Assembly: GCF_001029435.1 (NCBI RefSeq)
Contig: NZ_LDOV01000003.1
Coordinates: 55,868 to 119,867, forward strand
DNA: 64,000 bases
Origin: Photobacterium aphoticum
GTDB taxonomy: Bacteria > Pseudomonadota > Gammaproteobacteria > Enterobacterales > Vibrionaceae
Direction: 5' to 3'
Below the pieces are notes generated by a model that saw nothing but the letters and a program-made list of their open reading frames with translations, did no database searches and was not told the origin of the DNA. Shown here piece after piece: positions 17,803-26,622 of this stretch (positions within the stretch are counted from its first letter, which is position 1; each line of letters begins with the position of its first letter). Made by a program: the position numbers and the translations under genes.

Positions 17803-18393
17803 TTGCGCATTTCAGCTAAACGTCAATACTCCATTCTGATCAAACCGCTGTTATGGCTACAGCAGCGCCACTATGGCAAAGTGCTTAACCCTGCGCTGCT
17901 ATGGGGCCGCAAACCCGCTCTATTCTGGCTTGTTGCCGGTTTCTTCGGCTTCTTAGATCGTAAACGTTCCCCGTTAACCCCTGTCCTGCGCTCACTGGTT
18001 TGTGTTCGCGTCTCACAACTTAATGACTGTGCGTTTTGCGTCGATGCAAACGGCATGAAATTGGCAGAACGTTGTGACTCGGAAGAGAAAATCAAAGCCC
18101 TGGCCAATTGGCAGCACAGCGATCTATTTACCGAGCAAGAACAAGCGGTTTTGTACTACACAGAAGCGATGACGATCACAGGTCAGCGCGTGACGGACGA
18201 AATGCTCAACACGCTGAAACACTGGTTCGATGAAGATGCTATGGTTGAGTTAACCGCTCTGATTGCCTTTCAAAATCTGTCAGCGAAATTTAATACCGCG
18301 CTTGATGTCCCTGAACAGGGATTTTGTTCATTACCGATTCAACCCAATGCGGCAGAGCACACCACCTCGCCTGCCGACAAGGATGAACACTAG
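17803..18393 (+). CDS. ynjA: YnjA-like carboxymuconolactone decarboxylase/AhpD-fold protein
   Basis: A 196-residue protein of the AhpD/carboxymuconolactone decarboxylase family. The CxxC redox pair is in LNDCAFCVDANGMKLA, the site used for alkylhydroperoxidase-type thiol chemistry. It begins with TTG preceded by AGAGG (17793-17797). The downstream order, with ynjB, ynjC, ynjD and ynjF, is the E. coli ynj cluster, which supports the name. Its stop lies 9 bases before the next gene, so the two are probably co-translated. The biological role of the ynj cluster is unsettled. Confidence 0.75.
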   Translation: MRISAKRQYSILIKPLLWLQQRHYGKVLNPALLWGRKPALFWLVAGFFGFLDRKRSPLTPVLRSLVCVRVSQLNDCAFCVDANGMKLAERCDSEEKIKALANWQHSDLFTEQEQAVLYYTEAMTITGQRVTDEMLNTLKHWFDEDAMVELTALIAFQNLSAKFNTALDVPEQGFCSLPIQPNAAEHTTSPADKDEH

Positions 18394-18402
18394 GAGCTCG
18401 TC

Positions 18403-20604
18403 ATGAACAGAAAAAAAATGCTGCTGGCAGGGATTCTCCTGTCATTGATCGGACTATGGATTGGTTTTGACCTCGGCCAATACTTCACGTTAGAACAAGC
18501 CAAAGCGCAACAGATTGCACTGCAAGATACCATCGCACATTCACCGCTGTTATCGAGCCTGATCTTCTTTATGCTTTATGTCGCGATCACCGCTCTGTCT
18601 GTACCGGGTGCGGCCATCATGACCTTGCTCGGCGCCGCTTTGTTCGGTTTCTGGTGGAGTCTGTTGCTCATCTCGTTTGCCAGCACCATCGGTGCCACTC
18701 TGGCCTTTTTGTTCAGCCGCTATATTCTGCGTGACTGGGTACAAGAACGCTTTGGTCACCGTTTAGCAGCCATCAATACCGGGATTGAAAAAGAAGGCCC
18801 GTTCTACTTATTCAGCCTGCGTTTAATCCCTATCTTTCCTTTCTTTTTGGTCAACCTGCTTATGGGCTTAACCCCGATCAGCACACGTCGTTTTTACTGG
18901 GTCAGTCAGGTCGGTATGCTGGCGGGCACTATGGTGTACATCAATGCGGGTACACAATTAGGCCAAATCGACACCCTCTCCGGGACCATTTCGGCCCCTG
19001 TGTTAGTGTCGTTGGTGCTGCTGGGCATTTTCCCTTTCATGGCCAAAGCCATTATGGGCTGGGTAAAGCAACGCCAAGTGTATGCTAACTGGGAAAAACC
19101 GACGCACTTTGATCAAAACATGGTGGTCATTGGTGCCGGTGCCGGCGGCTTGGTCAGCGCCTATATTGCGGCAGCCGTGAAAGCGAAAGTCACGCTGATC
19201 GAGCGCCACAAAATGGGCGGGGATTGTTTGAACACGGGTTGTGTGCCGTCCAAAGCCCTCATTCGTGCCGCGCACGCGATGTCAGAAATTACCCATGCTA
19301 AAGAATTTGGTATCACCACCGGAGACGTCAAGGTCGACTTTCAACAAGTCATGGCCCGTATTCATAACGTCATTACCAAAATTGAGCCGCACGACAGTGT
19401 GAGTCGTTACACCGACTTAGGCGTGAACTGTATCCAAGGGGATGCCACCGTGCTGTCACCCTGGGAAGTCGAAGTGAACGGCCAGCGCATTACCACCCGC
19501 AATATTGTGATTGCCACCGGGGCTCGCCCATTGGTGCCCAATATTCCGGGGCTGGATACTGTAAATTACCTAACCTCTGACACGGTGTGGTCACTGACCG
19601 AACAACCAAAGCGCTTACTGGTACTGGGCGGCGGCCCGATTGGCTGTGAATTGGCCCAGAGTTTTGCTCGCTTGGGCAGTCACATCACCTTGGTGGAAAT
19701 GGCCGACCAAGTGCTGATCCGCGAAGACAGCGATGCGGCAGCATTAGTGGCTGACAAGCTGGTTCATGATGGCGTTGATGTTAAAACCGGCCATAAGGCG
19801 GTGTCCTTTGCCTCTTTCACTGATGAGCAAGGCCAACAGATTCAACACGCGGAATTGGAAGATCGCCACGGTAACATCGTGACCGTCGAATTTGATGCCG
19901 TCATGGTGGCCCTTGGCCGTGTGGCGAACGTGAAAGGGTTTGGTCTTGAGGAACTGGGGATCACCACCACAGAACGCGGAACGGTTGAGGTGAATGCGTA
20001 CCTGCAGACTCAGTACCCGAACATCTTTGCTGTCGGCGATGTCGCAGGGCCATTCCAGCTCACTCATGCGGCCGCTCATCAGGCATGGTATGCGGCGGTG
20101 AACGGTTTGTTTGGTACATTCAAGAAATTCAAAGCCGATTACTCTGTATTACCTGCGGTAACGTACACGGCACCTGAACTGGCTCGTGTGGGCATCAATG
20201 AAAAAGAAGCCATTGAAAAAGGCATCGCGTTTGATGTGGTCACTTATGGCATTGATGATTTGGATCGCGCCATTACCGATGGTACCGATGAAGGCTTCAT
20301 CAAAGTCATTACGCCAAAAGGCAAAGACACCATTCTTGGGGCAACCATTGTGGGACATCATGCCGGTGAGTTACTGGCGGAATTTACCTTAGCCATGCGC
20401 CATGGTTTAGGGCTGAACAAAATTTTAGGGACGGTTCACCCTTACCCAACCATGAGCGAAGCCGCCAAATACACCGCAGGCGTCTGGAAAAAAGCCAATG
20501 CCCCACAAGGTGTGTTAGCGTGGGTTGAGAAATACCACGGCTGGATGCGCCGCACGAAGGCAAACGACAACACAGCACAAAAAACGGAAGAAAAACGTGC
20601 TTGA
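18403..20604 (+). CDS. TVP38/DedA-like membrane domain fused to FAD disulfide reductase
   Basis: A 733-residue two-part protein. Residues 1-225 form a TVP38/TMEM64 (VTT/SNARE-associated) membrane domain with LSVPGAAIMTLLGAALFG and a re-entrant-type glycine motif. Residues 235-710 form a class I pyridine nucleotide-disulfide oxidoreductase: the FAD site VVIGAGAGGLVSAY, the redox-active GGDCLNTGCVPSKAL, the NAD(P)H site LVLGGGPIGCELAQSF and the FAD site PNIFAVGDVAG. The C-terminal interface has HPYPTMSEA in place of the HAHPTLSE of lipoamide dehydrogenases. Mercuric-reductase-like annotation is common, but no metal-binding N-terminal domain or C-terminal CC pair is present. It sits inside the ynj operon. 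Confidence 0.85.
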   Translation: MNRKKMLLAGILLSLIGLWIGFDLGQYFTLEQAKAQQIALQDTIAHSPLLSSLIFFMLYVAITALSVPGAAIMTLLGAALFGFWWSLLLISFASTIGATLAFLFSRYILRDWVQERFGHRLAAINTGIEKEGPFYLFSLRLIPIFPFFLVNLLMGLTPISTRRFYWVSQVGMLAGTMVYINAGTQLGQIDTLSGTISAPVLVSLVLLGIFPFMAKAIMGWVKQRQVYANWEKPTHFDQNMVVIGAGAGGLVSAYIAAAVKAKVTLIERHKMGGDCLNTGCVPSKALIRAAHAMSEITHAKEFGITTGDVKVDFQQVMARIHNVITKIEPHDSVSRYTDLGVNCIQGDATVLSPWEVEVNGQRITTRNIVIATGARPLVPNIPGLDTVNYLTSDTVWSLTEQPKRLLVLGGGPIGCELAQSFARLGSHITLVEMADQVLIREDSDAAALVADKLVHDGVDVKTGHKAVSFASFTDEQGQQIQHAELEDRHGNIVTVEFDAVMVALGRVANVKGFGLEELGITTTERGTVEVNAYLQTQYPNIFAVGDVAGPFQLTHAAAHQAWYAAVNGLFGTFKKFKADYSVLPAVTYTAPELARVGINEKEAIEKGIAFDVVTYGIDDLDRAITDGTDEGFIKVITPKGKDTILGATIVGHHAGELLAEFTLAMRHGLGLNKILGTVHPYPTMSEAAKYTAGVWKKANAPQGVLAWVEKYHGWMRRTKANDNTAQKTEEKRA

Positions 20605-20629
20605 TGATAAACAGGGAACCCAACGCGTC

Positions 20630-21862
20630 ATGAAAAACACACTGATTCGACTGGCCTTGGCCAGTCACCTTGCCCTCGCCGCTCACACGACGTGGGCAGC
20701 GGAGGATGTTGCTACCACAACGGCATCACTCTCGCCGTCTACCCCTTGGGCTGAGATTGAAAAACAAGCCTATGGGCAAACCGTTTACTTTAATGCCTGG
20801 GGTGGCAGTCAAGAAATCAACGATTACCTGCGCTGGGCGGGTCGACAGCTTAAATCCCAATACGGGGTCAACCTGAAGCATGTCAAAGTTGCCGATATTG
20901 CAGAAACCTCGCAGCGCTTGCTGGCCGAAAAAACCGCCGGAAAAAACAGTGGTGGCAGTGTCGATCTAGTATGGATCAACGGTGAAAACTTCCGTTCCAT
21001 GAAACACAGTCACCTACTGTACGGGCCGTTCGTCGAAAACCTGCCTAATTGGCAATACGTGGACAAAAGCCTACCGATTGATCGCGACTTTACAGAACCG
21101 ACAGAAGGCCTTGAAGCACCGTGGGGTGTGGGACAATTAGTGTTTATTCACGACACAGAAACATTGAAAAATCCCCCGCACAGTTTTGCGGAGTTACTGG
21201 ACGTGGCAAAAGCCCATCCGGGCAAAATCAGCTACCCACAACCACCGGAGTTTCATGGCAGCAGTTTCCTGAAAGCCGCACTGTTAGAGCTCACTGACCA
21301 ACCGGAAGAGCTCTACAAACCCATTGACAGTAACACTGAGCAGCAACGGTTTGAACGCGTCACCGCACCACTGTGGGCGTATTTAGATCAGTTACACCCT
21401 GTGGCTTGGCACAAAGGGCAGCGTTTCCCGTCGGGGACCAGTGAAACAGTACAGTTGCTGGATGATCAACAATTACTGTTGGCGATCACCTTTAACCCGA
21501 ATGCCGCTAATGCCGCCATAGAGCAAGGTAACCTGGTTGAGACAGCGCAAACCTATGCGTTTACACAAGGGGCGCTCTCTAATATTCACTTCTTGGCGAT
21601 CCCGTGGAATGCGAGTGCCAAAGCAGGGGCGCTGGTTGCCATCAACTTTTTACTGAGCCCTGAAGCGCAAGCACGTAAGGCGGATGCCACCTTATGGGGC
21701 GATCCGTCGGTATTAACATCAGAAACCTTGGCATACACCAAAAAACACAATCGTGATGGTAAAGGCACACAGGGGTTTAGCTTATATAAAGCCATTCCTG
21801 AGCCCCACCCAAGCTGGTTAACCGCCATTGAACTGGAGTGGCAAAAACGTTACGGCAGTTAA
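20630..21862 (+). CDS. ynjB: YnjB-type ABC transporter substrate-binding protein
   Basis: A 410-residue periplasmic protein of the YnjB family. The signal peptide (residues 1-24) ends TWA-AED. The mature part has YFNAWGGSQEINDYLRWAG and LVWINGENFRSMK, which are typical of YnjB. It presumably feeds ligand to YnjC and YnjD; the ligand is unknown (thiamine- or metal-like ligands have been guessed for relatives). The frame extends upstream, but the ATG at 20630 begins the signal peptide and has AGGGAA before it. It overlaps nothing and follows the reductase by 25 bases. Confidence 0.85.
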   Translation: MKNTLIRLALASHLALAAHTTWAAEDVATTTASLSPSTPWAEIEKQAYGQTVYFNAWGGSQEINDYLRWAGRQLKSQYGVNLKHVKVADIAETSQRLLAEKTAGKNSGGSVDLVWINGENFRSMKHSHLLYGPFVENLPNWQYVDKSLPIDRDFTEPTEGLEAPWGVGQLVFIHDTETLKNPPHSFAELLDVAKAHPGKISYPQPPEFHGSSFLKAALLELTDQPEELYKPIDSNTEQQRFERVTAPLWAYLDQLHPVAWHKGQRFPSGTSETVQLLDDQQLLLAITFNPNAANAAIEQGNLVETAQTYAFTQGALSNIHFLAIPWNASAKAGALVAINFLLSPEAQARKADATLWGDPSVLTSETLAYTKKHNRDGKGTQGFSLYKAIPEPHPSWLTAIELEWQKRYGS

Positions 21863-21877
21863 TGATTAACAGCCCCC

Positions 21878-23764
21878 ATGCCACTGTTTCGCCGGGAGGG
21901 TAAGCCCCTCCCGCTGTTTGAGTTTATTATGATCCATCTGCTGTACCTGCTCGCTCTGCTGTTGTGTGTTGCACCACTGATCCCAGGGCTATTAGGCGTT
22001 GTGTTACCCGCTGCCTCTTGGTTGCCACCCTTAGGCCTCAATTCCCCCAGCGCGGTCGCTTGGCAACAACTACTGAGCTGGCCGGGACTCGGTGAATCTA
22101 TCGCATTATCGCTTTTCACCGGCCTAGGAAGCACGCTCCTCGCACTGCTCTTTACCTTCTTTATCTTGCGCCGTTATTGGGATACCCCACAATGGCGCCG
22201 GTTAGAAAACACCTTGTCCCCGATGCTTGCATTGCCACATGTGGCTTTTGCGATCGGTTTTGCCCTGCTGTTTGCGCCAACCGGTTGGTTTTTCCGACTG
22301 CTTGCAGCCAGTGGCTTAAATACAGATAACGCCATCAATGTGGTGCAAGACCCTTATGGGATCGGACTATTGATCGTTTTGGCGATCAAAGAGACGCCGT
22401 TTTTGCTCCTGATGAGTATTGGGGTGCTGCAACAATTGCAGGTCAAACGCTTGCTAGCCGTTTCCACCAGCCTCGGATGTACCCATCATGAGAGTTGGCA
22501 CAAAGTGATTTTGCCCTTATGGCTGCCGAAGATGCGTCTGCCGTTACTGGCGGTTGCCGCTTATGGTTTATCTGTGGTCGATATCGCGCTGTTTTTGGGG
22601 CCACAGCGTCCCTCGACGTTTGCCATTCAAGTCTGGCATTGGTTCAATGAACCAGACTTACAACTGCTGCCCCGTGCGGCGGCTGGCGCGTTATTGTTAT
22701 TGGCGATCACCCTCAGTGTACTGCTTGGTTTGCGTGGGCTCGAATGGCTGCTCGTTCGAGGCACGCGCGCGTGGCAACTGAACGGGCCGACAGCTTCAAC
22801 CTATTGCGGACTCGTTTCTACATCTCATGCTGTGAATGGAAGGTATAACGGTGCAGGCTCTCCACAAACGCTGCACCCAGCATTGATCACACGCCTTAGG
22901 GGATGTGCGACTGCACTTCGCCGTCGCATCCCTCTGTTCGCCCCTTTTGTCCTGATCCCGCTTTTGGTGATCCCGACATTATTGGTGTGGTCGTTTGCCC
23001 AACGCTGGCGCTTTCCTGATCTTCTGCCTAGCCGCTACAGTTTTCGCTTTTGGGAACAAGAACTTGAGCCCTTGCTTACGCTCACCGGTCACAGTATGCT
23101 CCTTGCACTTGGCAGCGGGCTGATCGCCTTAGTGCTTACTATCGGTTGCCTGGAATACAAACAACGTTACCACCGGGCGATCCCTTATTGGATCCTGGCC
23201 ATTCCTCTTGTCACGCCGCAGCTATCTCTGCTGTTTGGCATACAAGTGGCTACCTACTGGGTACCCGGGCAACATTTTGGGTTATGGGTTTTCTGGAGCC
23301 ACCTGTTCTTCGTGTTTCCATACCTGTATTTATCACTGGAAGGGGCATGGCGCAGTTACGATGTCCGTCTCGACCAATGCAGCCGTAGTTTAGGTAAAAC
23401 GGCATGGCAAACCTGGTGGCAGGTGAAACGCCCTATCGTACAGCCCGCTATCTTGATGGGATTGGCCGTGGGGATCAGTGTCAGTCTGGCGCAATACCTG
23501 CCGACACAAATGCTGGGCGCCGGCAGGATCAGCACCATCACCACAGAAGCCGTCGCTTTAGCCAGCGGGCAAGACCGCCGGGTCATGGCGATTTATGGCC
23601 TGCTGCAGGGTCTACTGCCGTTACTGTTTTTTGGTCTTGCGGTGTTCATTAACCGACGAACGTCCCGTTACTCATCGCCGTATTCATCGCAAGGACATGG
23701 GCCAAGCGATACATCTTCAACACACTCAGGGAGTCACCACGCCAATGACACTGTCCGTGGATAA
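21878..23764 (+). CDS. ynjC: YnjC-type fused ABC permease
   Basis: A 628-residue inner-membrane protein made of two binding-protein-dependent permease halves in one chain (about 40-290 and 350-600). Each half has the EAA-type coupling loop: LGCTHHESWHKVILP in the first, LGKTAWQTWWQVKRP in the second. It is longer than E. coli YnjC (511) because of a loop at about residues 290-345 and an N-terminal extension. The start is uncertain: a hairpin (CGGGAGG...CCTCCCG, about 21893-21912) covers the first codons, and an ATG at 21930 is a plausible alternative. It ends 20 bases inside ynjD. Confidence 0.85.
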   Translation: MPLFRREGKPLPLFEFIMIHLLYLLALLLCVAPLIPGLLGVVLPAASWLPPLGLNSPSAVAWQQLLSWPGLGESIALSLFTGLGSTLLALLFTFFILRRYWDTPQWRRLENTLSPMLALPHVAFAIGFALLFAPTGWFFRLLAASGLNTDNAINVVQDPYGIGLLIVLAIKETPFLLLMSIGVLQQLQVKRLLAVSTSLGCTHHESWHKVILPLWLPKMRLPLLAVAAYGLSVVDIALFLGPQRPSTFAIQVWHWFNEPDLQLLPRAAAGALLLLAITLSVLLGLRGLEWLLVRGTRAWQLNGPTASTYCGLVSTSHAVNGRYNGAGSPQTLHPALITRLRGCATALRRRIPLFAPFVLIPLLVIPTLLVWSFAQRWRFPDLLPSRYSFRFWEQELEPLLTLTGHSMLLALGSGLIALVLTIGCLEYKQRYHRAIPYWILAIPLVTPQLSLLFGIQVATYWVPGQHFGLWVFWSHLFFVFPYLYLSLEGAWRSYDVRLDQCSRSLGKTAWQTWWQVKRPIVQPAILMGLAVGISVSLAQYLPTQMLGAGRISTITTEAVALASGQDRRVMAIYGLLQGLLPLLFFGLAVFINRRTSRYSSPYSSQGHGPSDTSSTHSGSHHANDTVRG

Positions 23765-24434
23765 TTTCACGCTCTTTCAGGGCGAGCATCAACTCTTTGG
23801 CCCCTTGTCTTTTACCGTATCACACGGTGAAGTGTTCACGCTGATGGGGCCAAGTGGCTGTGGTAAATCGACGTTATTAAACGCGATTGCCGGTCACCTG
23901 ACCCCACCGTTTCACTTTACCGGCAATATCACACTGGCTGAACAGGCGGTGCTGCCATTGGCATCAAACGAACGCAAAATCGGCCTGCTGTTCCAGGACG
24001 ATTTATTGTTCCCCCATCTAACGGTGCGGGAGAATCTGATGTTTGGTTTGCCTAAGCGGTATCGAGGCGCAGAACGGCAAGCACGTGCTAACGAGACGTT
24101 AGCCGCTCTGTCGTTAAGTGAACAAGCCGACAAATTACCGCATGCCCTTTCCGGCGGACAGCGTGCCCGCATCAGTTTGATGCGCATGCTATTGTCTGAG
24201 CCGCAGGCTGTGTTACTGGATGAACCGTTCAGCAAATTAGACAAAACACTGCGCACCGCATTCCGTCAGTTCGTGTTTGAACAAATTCAGGCTCGCCAGA
24301 TCCCGGCCATTATGGTCACTCATGATGAAGATGATGTCCCCGCTGACGGGCGCGTACTCCATTGGCCATGGCCAACAAGCACCGTTGACGCTGGATCTTC
24401 TCACTCGCATTCACAGGAACCCCCTTCATGTTAG
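23745..24434 (+). CDS. ynjD: YnjD-type ABC transporter ATP-binding protein
   Basis: A 229-residue ATPase with Walker A GPSGCGKST, Q-loop LLFQDDLLFPH, signature ALSGGQRARISLMR, Walker B AVLLDEPFS and switch MVTHDEDDVPAD. It pairs with YnjC. The start is the ATG at 23745, with CAGGGAG about 12 bases before it, overlapping the ynjC end by 20 bases. The C-terminal 30 residues (from RVLHWPWP) are low in conservation. The final codons overlap the ynjF start by seven bases. Confidence 0.88.
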   Translation: MTLSVDNFTLFQGEHQLFGPLSFTVSHGEVFTLMGPSGCGKSTLLNAIAGHLTPPFHFTGNITLAEQAVLPLASNERKIGLLFQDDLLFPHLTVRENLMFGLPKRYRGAERQARANETLAALSLSEQADKLPHALSGGQRARISLMRMLLSEPQAVLLDEPFSKLDKTLRTAFRQFVFEQIQARQIPAIMVTHDEDDVPADGRVLHWPWPTSTVDAGSSHSHSQEPPSC

Positions 24435-25039
24435 ATCGCTACGCCATCAAAGTGATTCGATGGCCGCTGAACGCCCTTTCTGCCCTACCGGATCGTCTGG
24501 GTATTACTGCCAATCAAGTCACGCTCAGCGGCTTTGTGATCGGCCTGTGTACCCTGCCTGCGCTGATGATGCAGGAATACCTCTGGGCACTGGGGTTTAT
24601 TCTCGTCAATCGCATTTTTGATGGGTTAGACGGGGCGATTGCTCGGCGACAAGGGATCACCGATTGCGGTGGGTTTCTCGATATCACGCTGGATTTTTTG
24701 TTTTACTCACTGGTGCCGTTTGGCTTTGTACTGGCCAATCCGGAAGCGAATGCCGTGGCGGGCGCTTTCTTGATTTTTGCTTTCATTGGTACGGGATCGA
24801 GTTTTCTCAGCTTTGCCATCATGGCCAGCAAACGCAACATTGAAAGCCCGGTGTATAAACAGAAATCCCTGTATTACATTGGCGGGTTAACCGAAGGCAC
24901 TGAGACCATTGCCTGTTTTGTGCTGTTTTGCTTACTCCCCCAACACTTTGCACTGATTGCATGGATTTTCGGTAGCTTATGTTGGGTCACCACCGCCACC
25001 CGCATCTGGGTCGGCTACCAAACGCTGAAACAGCCATAA
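24428..25039 (+). CDS. ynjF: YnjF-type CDP-alcohol phosphatidyltransferase
   Basis: A 203-residue membrane enzyme with the CDP-alcohol phosphotransferase signature DGLDGAIARRQG...GGFLDITLD (about residues 65-87), whose aspartates bind the metal and the CDP-linked substrate. About six helices follow. It ends the ynj operon, as in E. coli. The E. coli cluster also has ynjE, a sulfurtransferase; that gene is missing here. Confidence 0.85.
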   Translation: MLDRYAIKVIRWPLNALSALPDRLGITANQVTLSGFVIGLCTLPALMMQEYLWALGFILVNRIFDGLDGAIARRQGITDCGGFLDITLDFLFYSLVPFGFVLANPEANAVAGAFLIFAFIGTGSSFLSFAIMASKRNIESPVYKQKSLYYIGGLTEGTETIACFVLFCLLPQHFALIAWIFGSLCWVTTATRIWVGYQTLKQP

Positions 25040-25066
25040 AGCCTGTATTTCCATCCAAGATGGATC

Positions 25067-25113
25067 GCTTGGCAAGGTGATGAAAAACAACGCCCCTTGC
25101 CAAGCCCATTTTT
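25067..25113 (+). terminator. Terminator of the ynj operon
   Basis: GCTTGGCAAGG (25067-25077) pairs with CCTTGCCAAGC (25095-25105), followed by CCATTTTT. Confidence 0.8.
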
Positions 25114-25156
25114 CTCGCTACAATCGTCGCTCATTTTTAAAAGATACGACTTACCC

Positions 25157-25405
25157 ATGAACCGTAAGAAGAAAATCAATGAAGCGCTGAAGAAACACCA
25201 GAAGCGCAAGAATGCTAAGTTACACCGTAGCAATAAGCCTCGTTACATTTCTAAAGCGGATCGTGCCAAATACGAAGAGCCAGCAAAAGCGGCCGGCATG
25301 ACCATTGAAGAGTACATGGATTCTCTGAAAGACGCAGAAACCGAACAAGCAGCAGCGGCTGAAGCGGCAACCTCTGAAGACGCAGCTGAAAAAGCAGACG
25401 CTTAA
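25157..25405 (+). CDS. DUF2986 family small basic protein
   Basis: An 82-residue protein beginning MNRKKKINEALKKHQKR, followed by a KPRYISKADRAKYE block and an acidic, Ala/Glu-rich tail. This is the layout of DUF2986 proteins of Vibrio and Shewanella, whose function is unknown. The highly basic N-terminus may bind RNA or ribosomes, but that is speculation. The upstream in-frame ATG at 25097 lies within the ynj terminator and is unlikely to be used. Confidence 0.75.
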   Translation: MNRKKKINEALKKHQKRKNAKLHRSNKPRYISKADRAKYEEPAKAAGMTIEEYMDSLKDAETEQAAAAEAATSEDAAEKADA

Positions 25406-25512
25406 TGCAGAACTAGAGCGTTGAGCTCTGAGTTCTAGGCGCTGGGTTCTTGGCACTAAGTTCTGAGCACAGGCCTAACTGGCAGTAAGTGAACATCGGG
25501 CTGACAATGCTG

Positions 25513-25546
25513 ACAGGCATGCCAATCACGAGATTGGCATGCCTGT
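25513..25546. terminator. Bidirectional hairpin between DUF2986 and punR genes
   Basis: ACAGGCATGCCAATC (25513-25527) and GATTGGCATGCCTGT (25532-25546) form a perfect 15-base stem between two convergent genes. The T tail is short on both strands. Confidence 0.65.
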
Positions 25547-25577
25547 TTCGTTTATGGCGCTTATCCGAAAAGAGCGA

Positions 25578-26480
25578 TCAACGCATCCATTCACGGTGCA
25601 GCTGCTCACTGTCACCCAGATACGCCAATAGCCAATCAATGGCCGGGTTCTGGCTTTCTTTATTCCACGCCAAACAACACGGGCTGACCGGCGGCTTCAC
25701 GGCCAATTGCTTCTCCACCAGCTCTCCACTGGCAATTTTCGGCAAAGCCATATGCTCTGGCACCACACAGATTCCCAAGCCGGATTTCAAACACGACATA
25801 GCACTGTGCCAATTGGGCACCATGATACGGCGCTGGTTATCCATCAACCACGTGGTTCGTTTGGGTAACACACGCGATGTGTCTTCCAAACAAATCGCCG
25901 GATACTGCGCCAATTCGTGCGCTTCCAGCTCATGCTCTGCACGCGCTAACGGGTGATCGGGCGAAACAACAAAACGCCATGCCAGCACGCCCATATCGCG
26001 ATAATCAAAATGGCCGCTAACAGGCACAGCAGCAGTGGCACCAATGGCAATGTCGGCCCGTCCGTCCGCCAGGGCATCCCATACCCCGTTAAACACTTCC
26101 ATGGTCAGGTGCAATTCCATATCCGGAAACTGGCGGTAAAAGTCACGCACCAGCGTATTCACGCGGCTGTCACGCACTACCGTGTCTAACGCCACCGACA
26201 CACTGTGCGACCAACCATTCGCCACACGCTGGGTTTGCAGCTTTAACTGCTCCATTTGCTTAAGTAAGCCACGCGCTTCTTCAACAAAATAGGCCCCAGC
26301 CGGCGTCAATTGCACCTGACGATGTAAGCGAACAAATAAATCGACAGCCAATCGCTCTTCGATGGCTCTGACGGTGTAACTGATCGCACTGGGCACGCGA
26401 TGCAGCTCTTCTGCCGCTGCGGAGAAACTGCCGCGTCGGGCGACAACATCAATCACTTGCAGGTCATTATACGAAAACAT
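25578..26480 (-). CDS. punR: LysR-type regulator PunR (YdhB)
   Basis: A 300-residue LysR-family activator. The winged helix-turn-helix has GSFSAAAEELHRVPSAISYTV and the effector domain has VFNGVWDALADGRADIAIGA, DTSRVLPKRTTWLMDNQRR and a final YLGDSEQLHREWMR. All match E. coli PunR (YdhB), which activates the neighbouring transporter gene punC in response to adenosine. I start at ATG 26480 (MFSYNDLQVIDVVARRGSF); the longer frame to 26540 adds residues that do not belong to the family. It is divergent from punC, as expected. Confidence 0.9.
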   Translation of the reverse strand: MFSYNDLQVIDVVARRGSFSAAAEELHRVPSAISYTVRAIEERLAVDLFVRLHRQVQLTPAGAYFVEEARGLLKQMEQLKLQTQRVANGWSHSVSVALDTVVRDSRVNTLVRDFYRQFPDMELHLTMEVFNGVWDALADGRADIAIGATAAVPVSGHFDYRDMGVLAWRFVVSPDHPLARAEHELEAHELAQYPAICLEDTSRVLPKRTTWLMDNQRRIMVPNWHSAMSCLKSGLGICVVPEHMALPKIASGELVEKQLAVKPPVSPCCLAWNKESQNPAIDWLLAYLGDSEQLHREWMR

Positions 26481-26622
26481 TGATCTATCCCTCACCGCAA
26501 TCGTTATCGCGACATTTGACATCAAATTTTTTGAAAGCAATGGTGAAATTTTACCGTTTCACACCAGGGAAAACCATCGATAAACTACACAATATAGTAA
26601 TACAGTATATAGATACCCTTTT

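Noticed and set aside
18403..20604. Mercuric reductase (merA)
   Set aside because: No mer genes nearby, no heavy-metal domain and no C-terminal cysteine pair; only the general disulfide-reductase fold is shown.
25489..25956. Plus-strand frame of 155 codons
   Set aside because: Antisense to punR, which is clearly the real gene.
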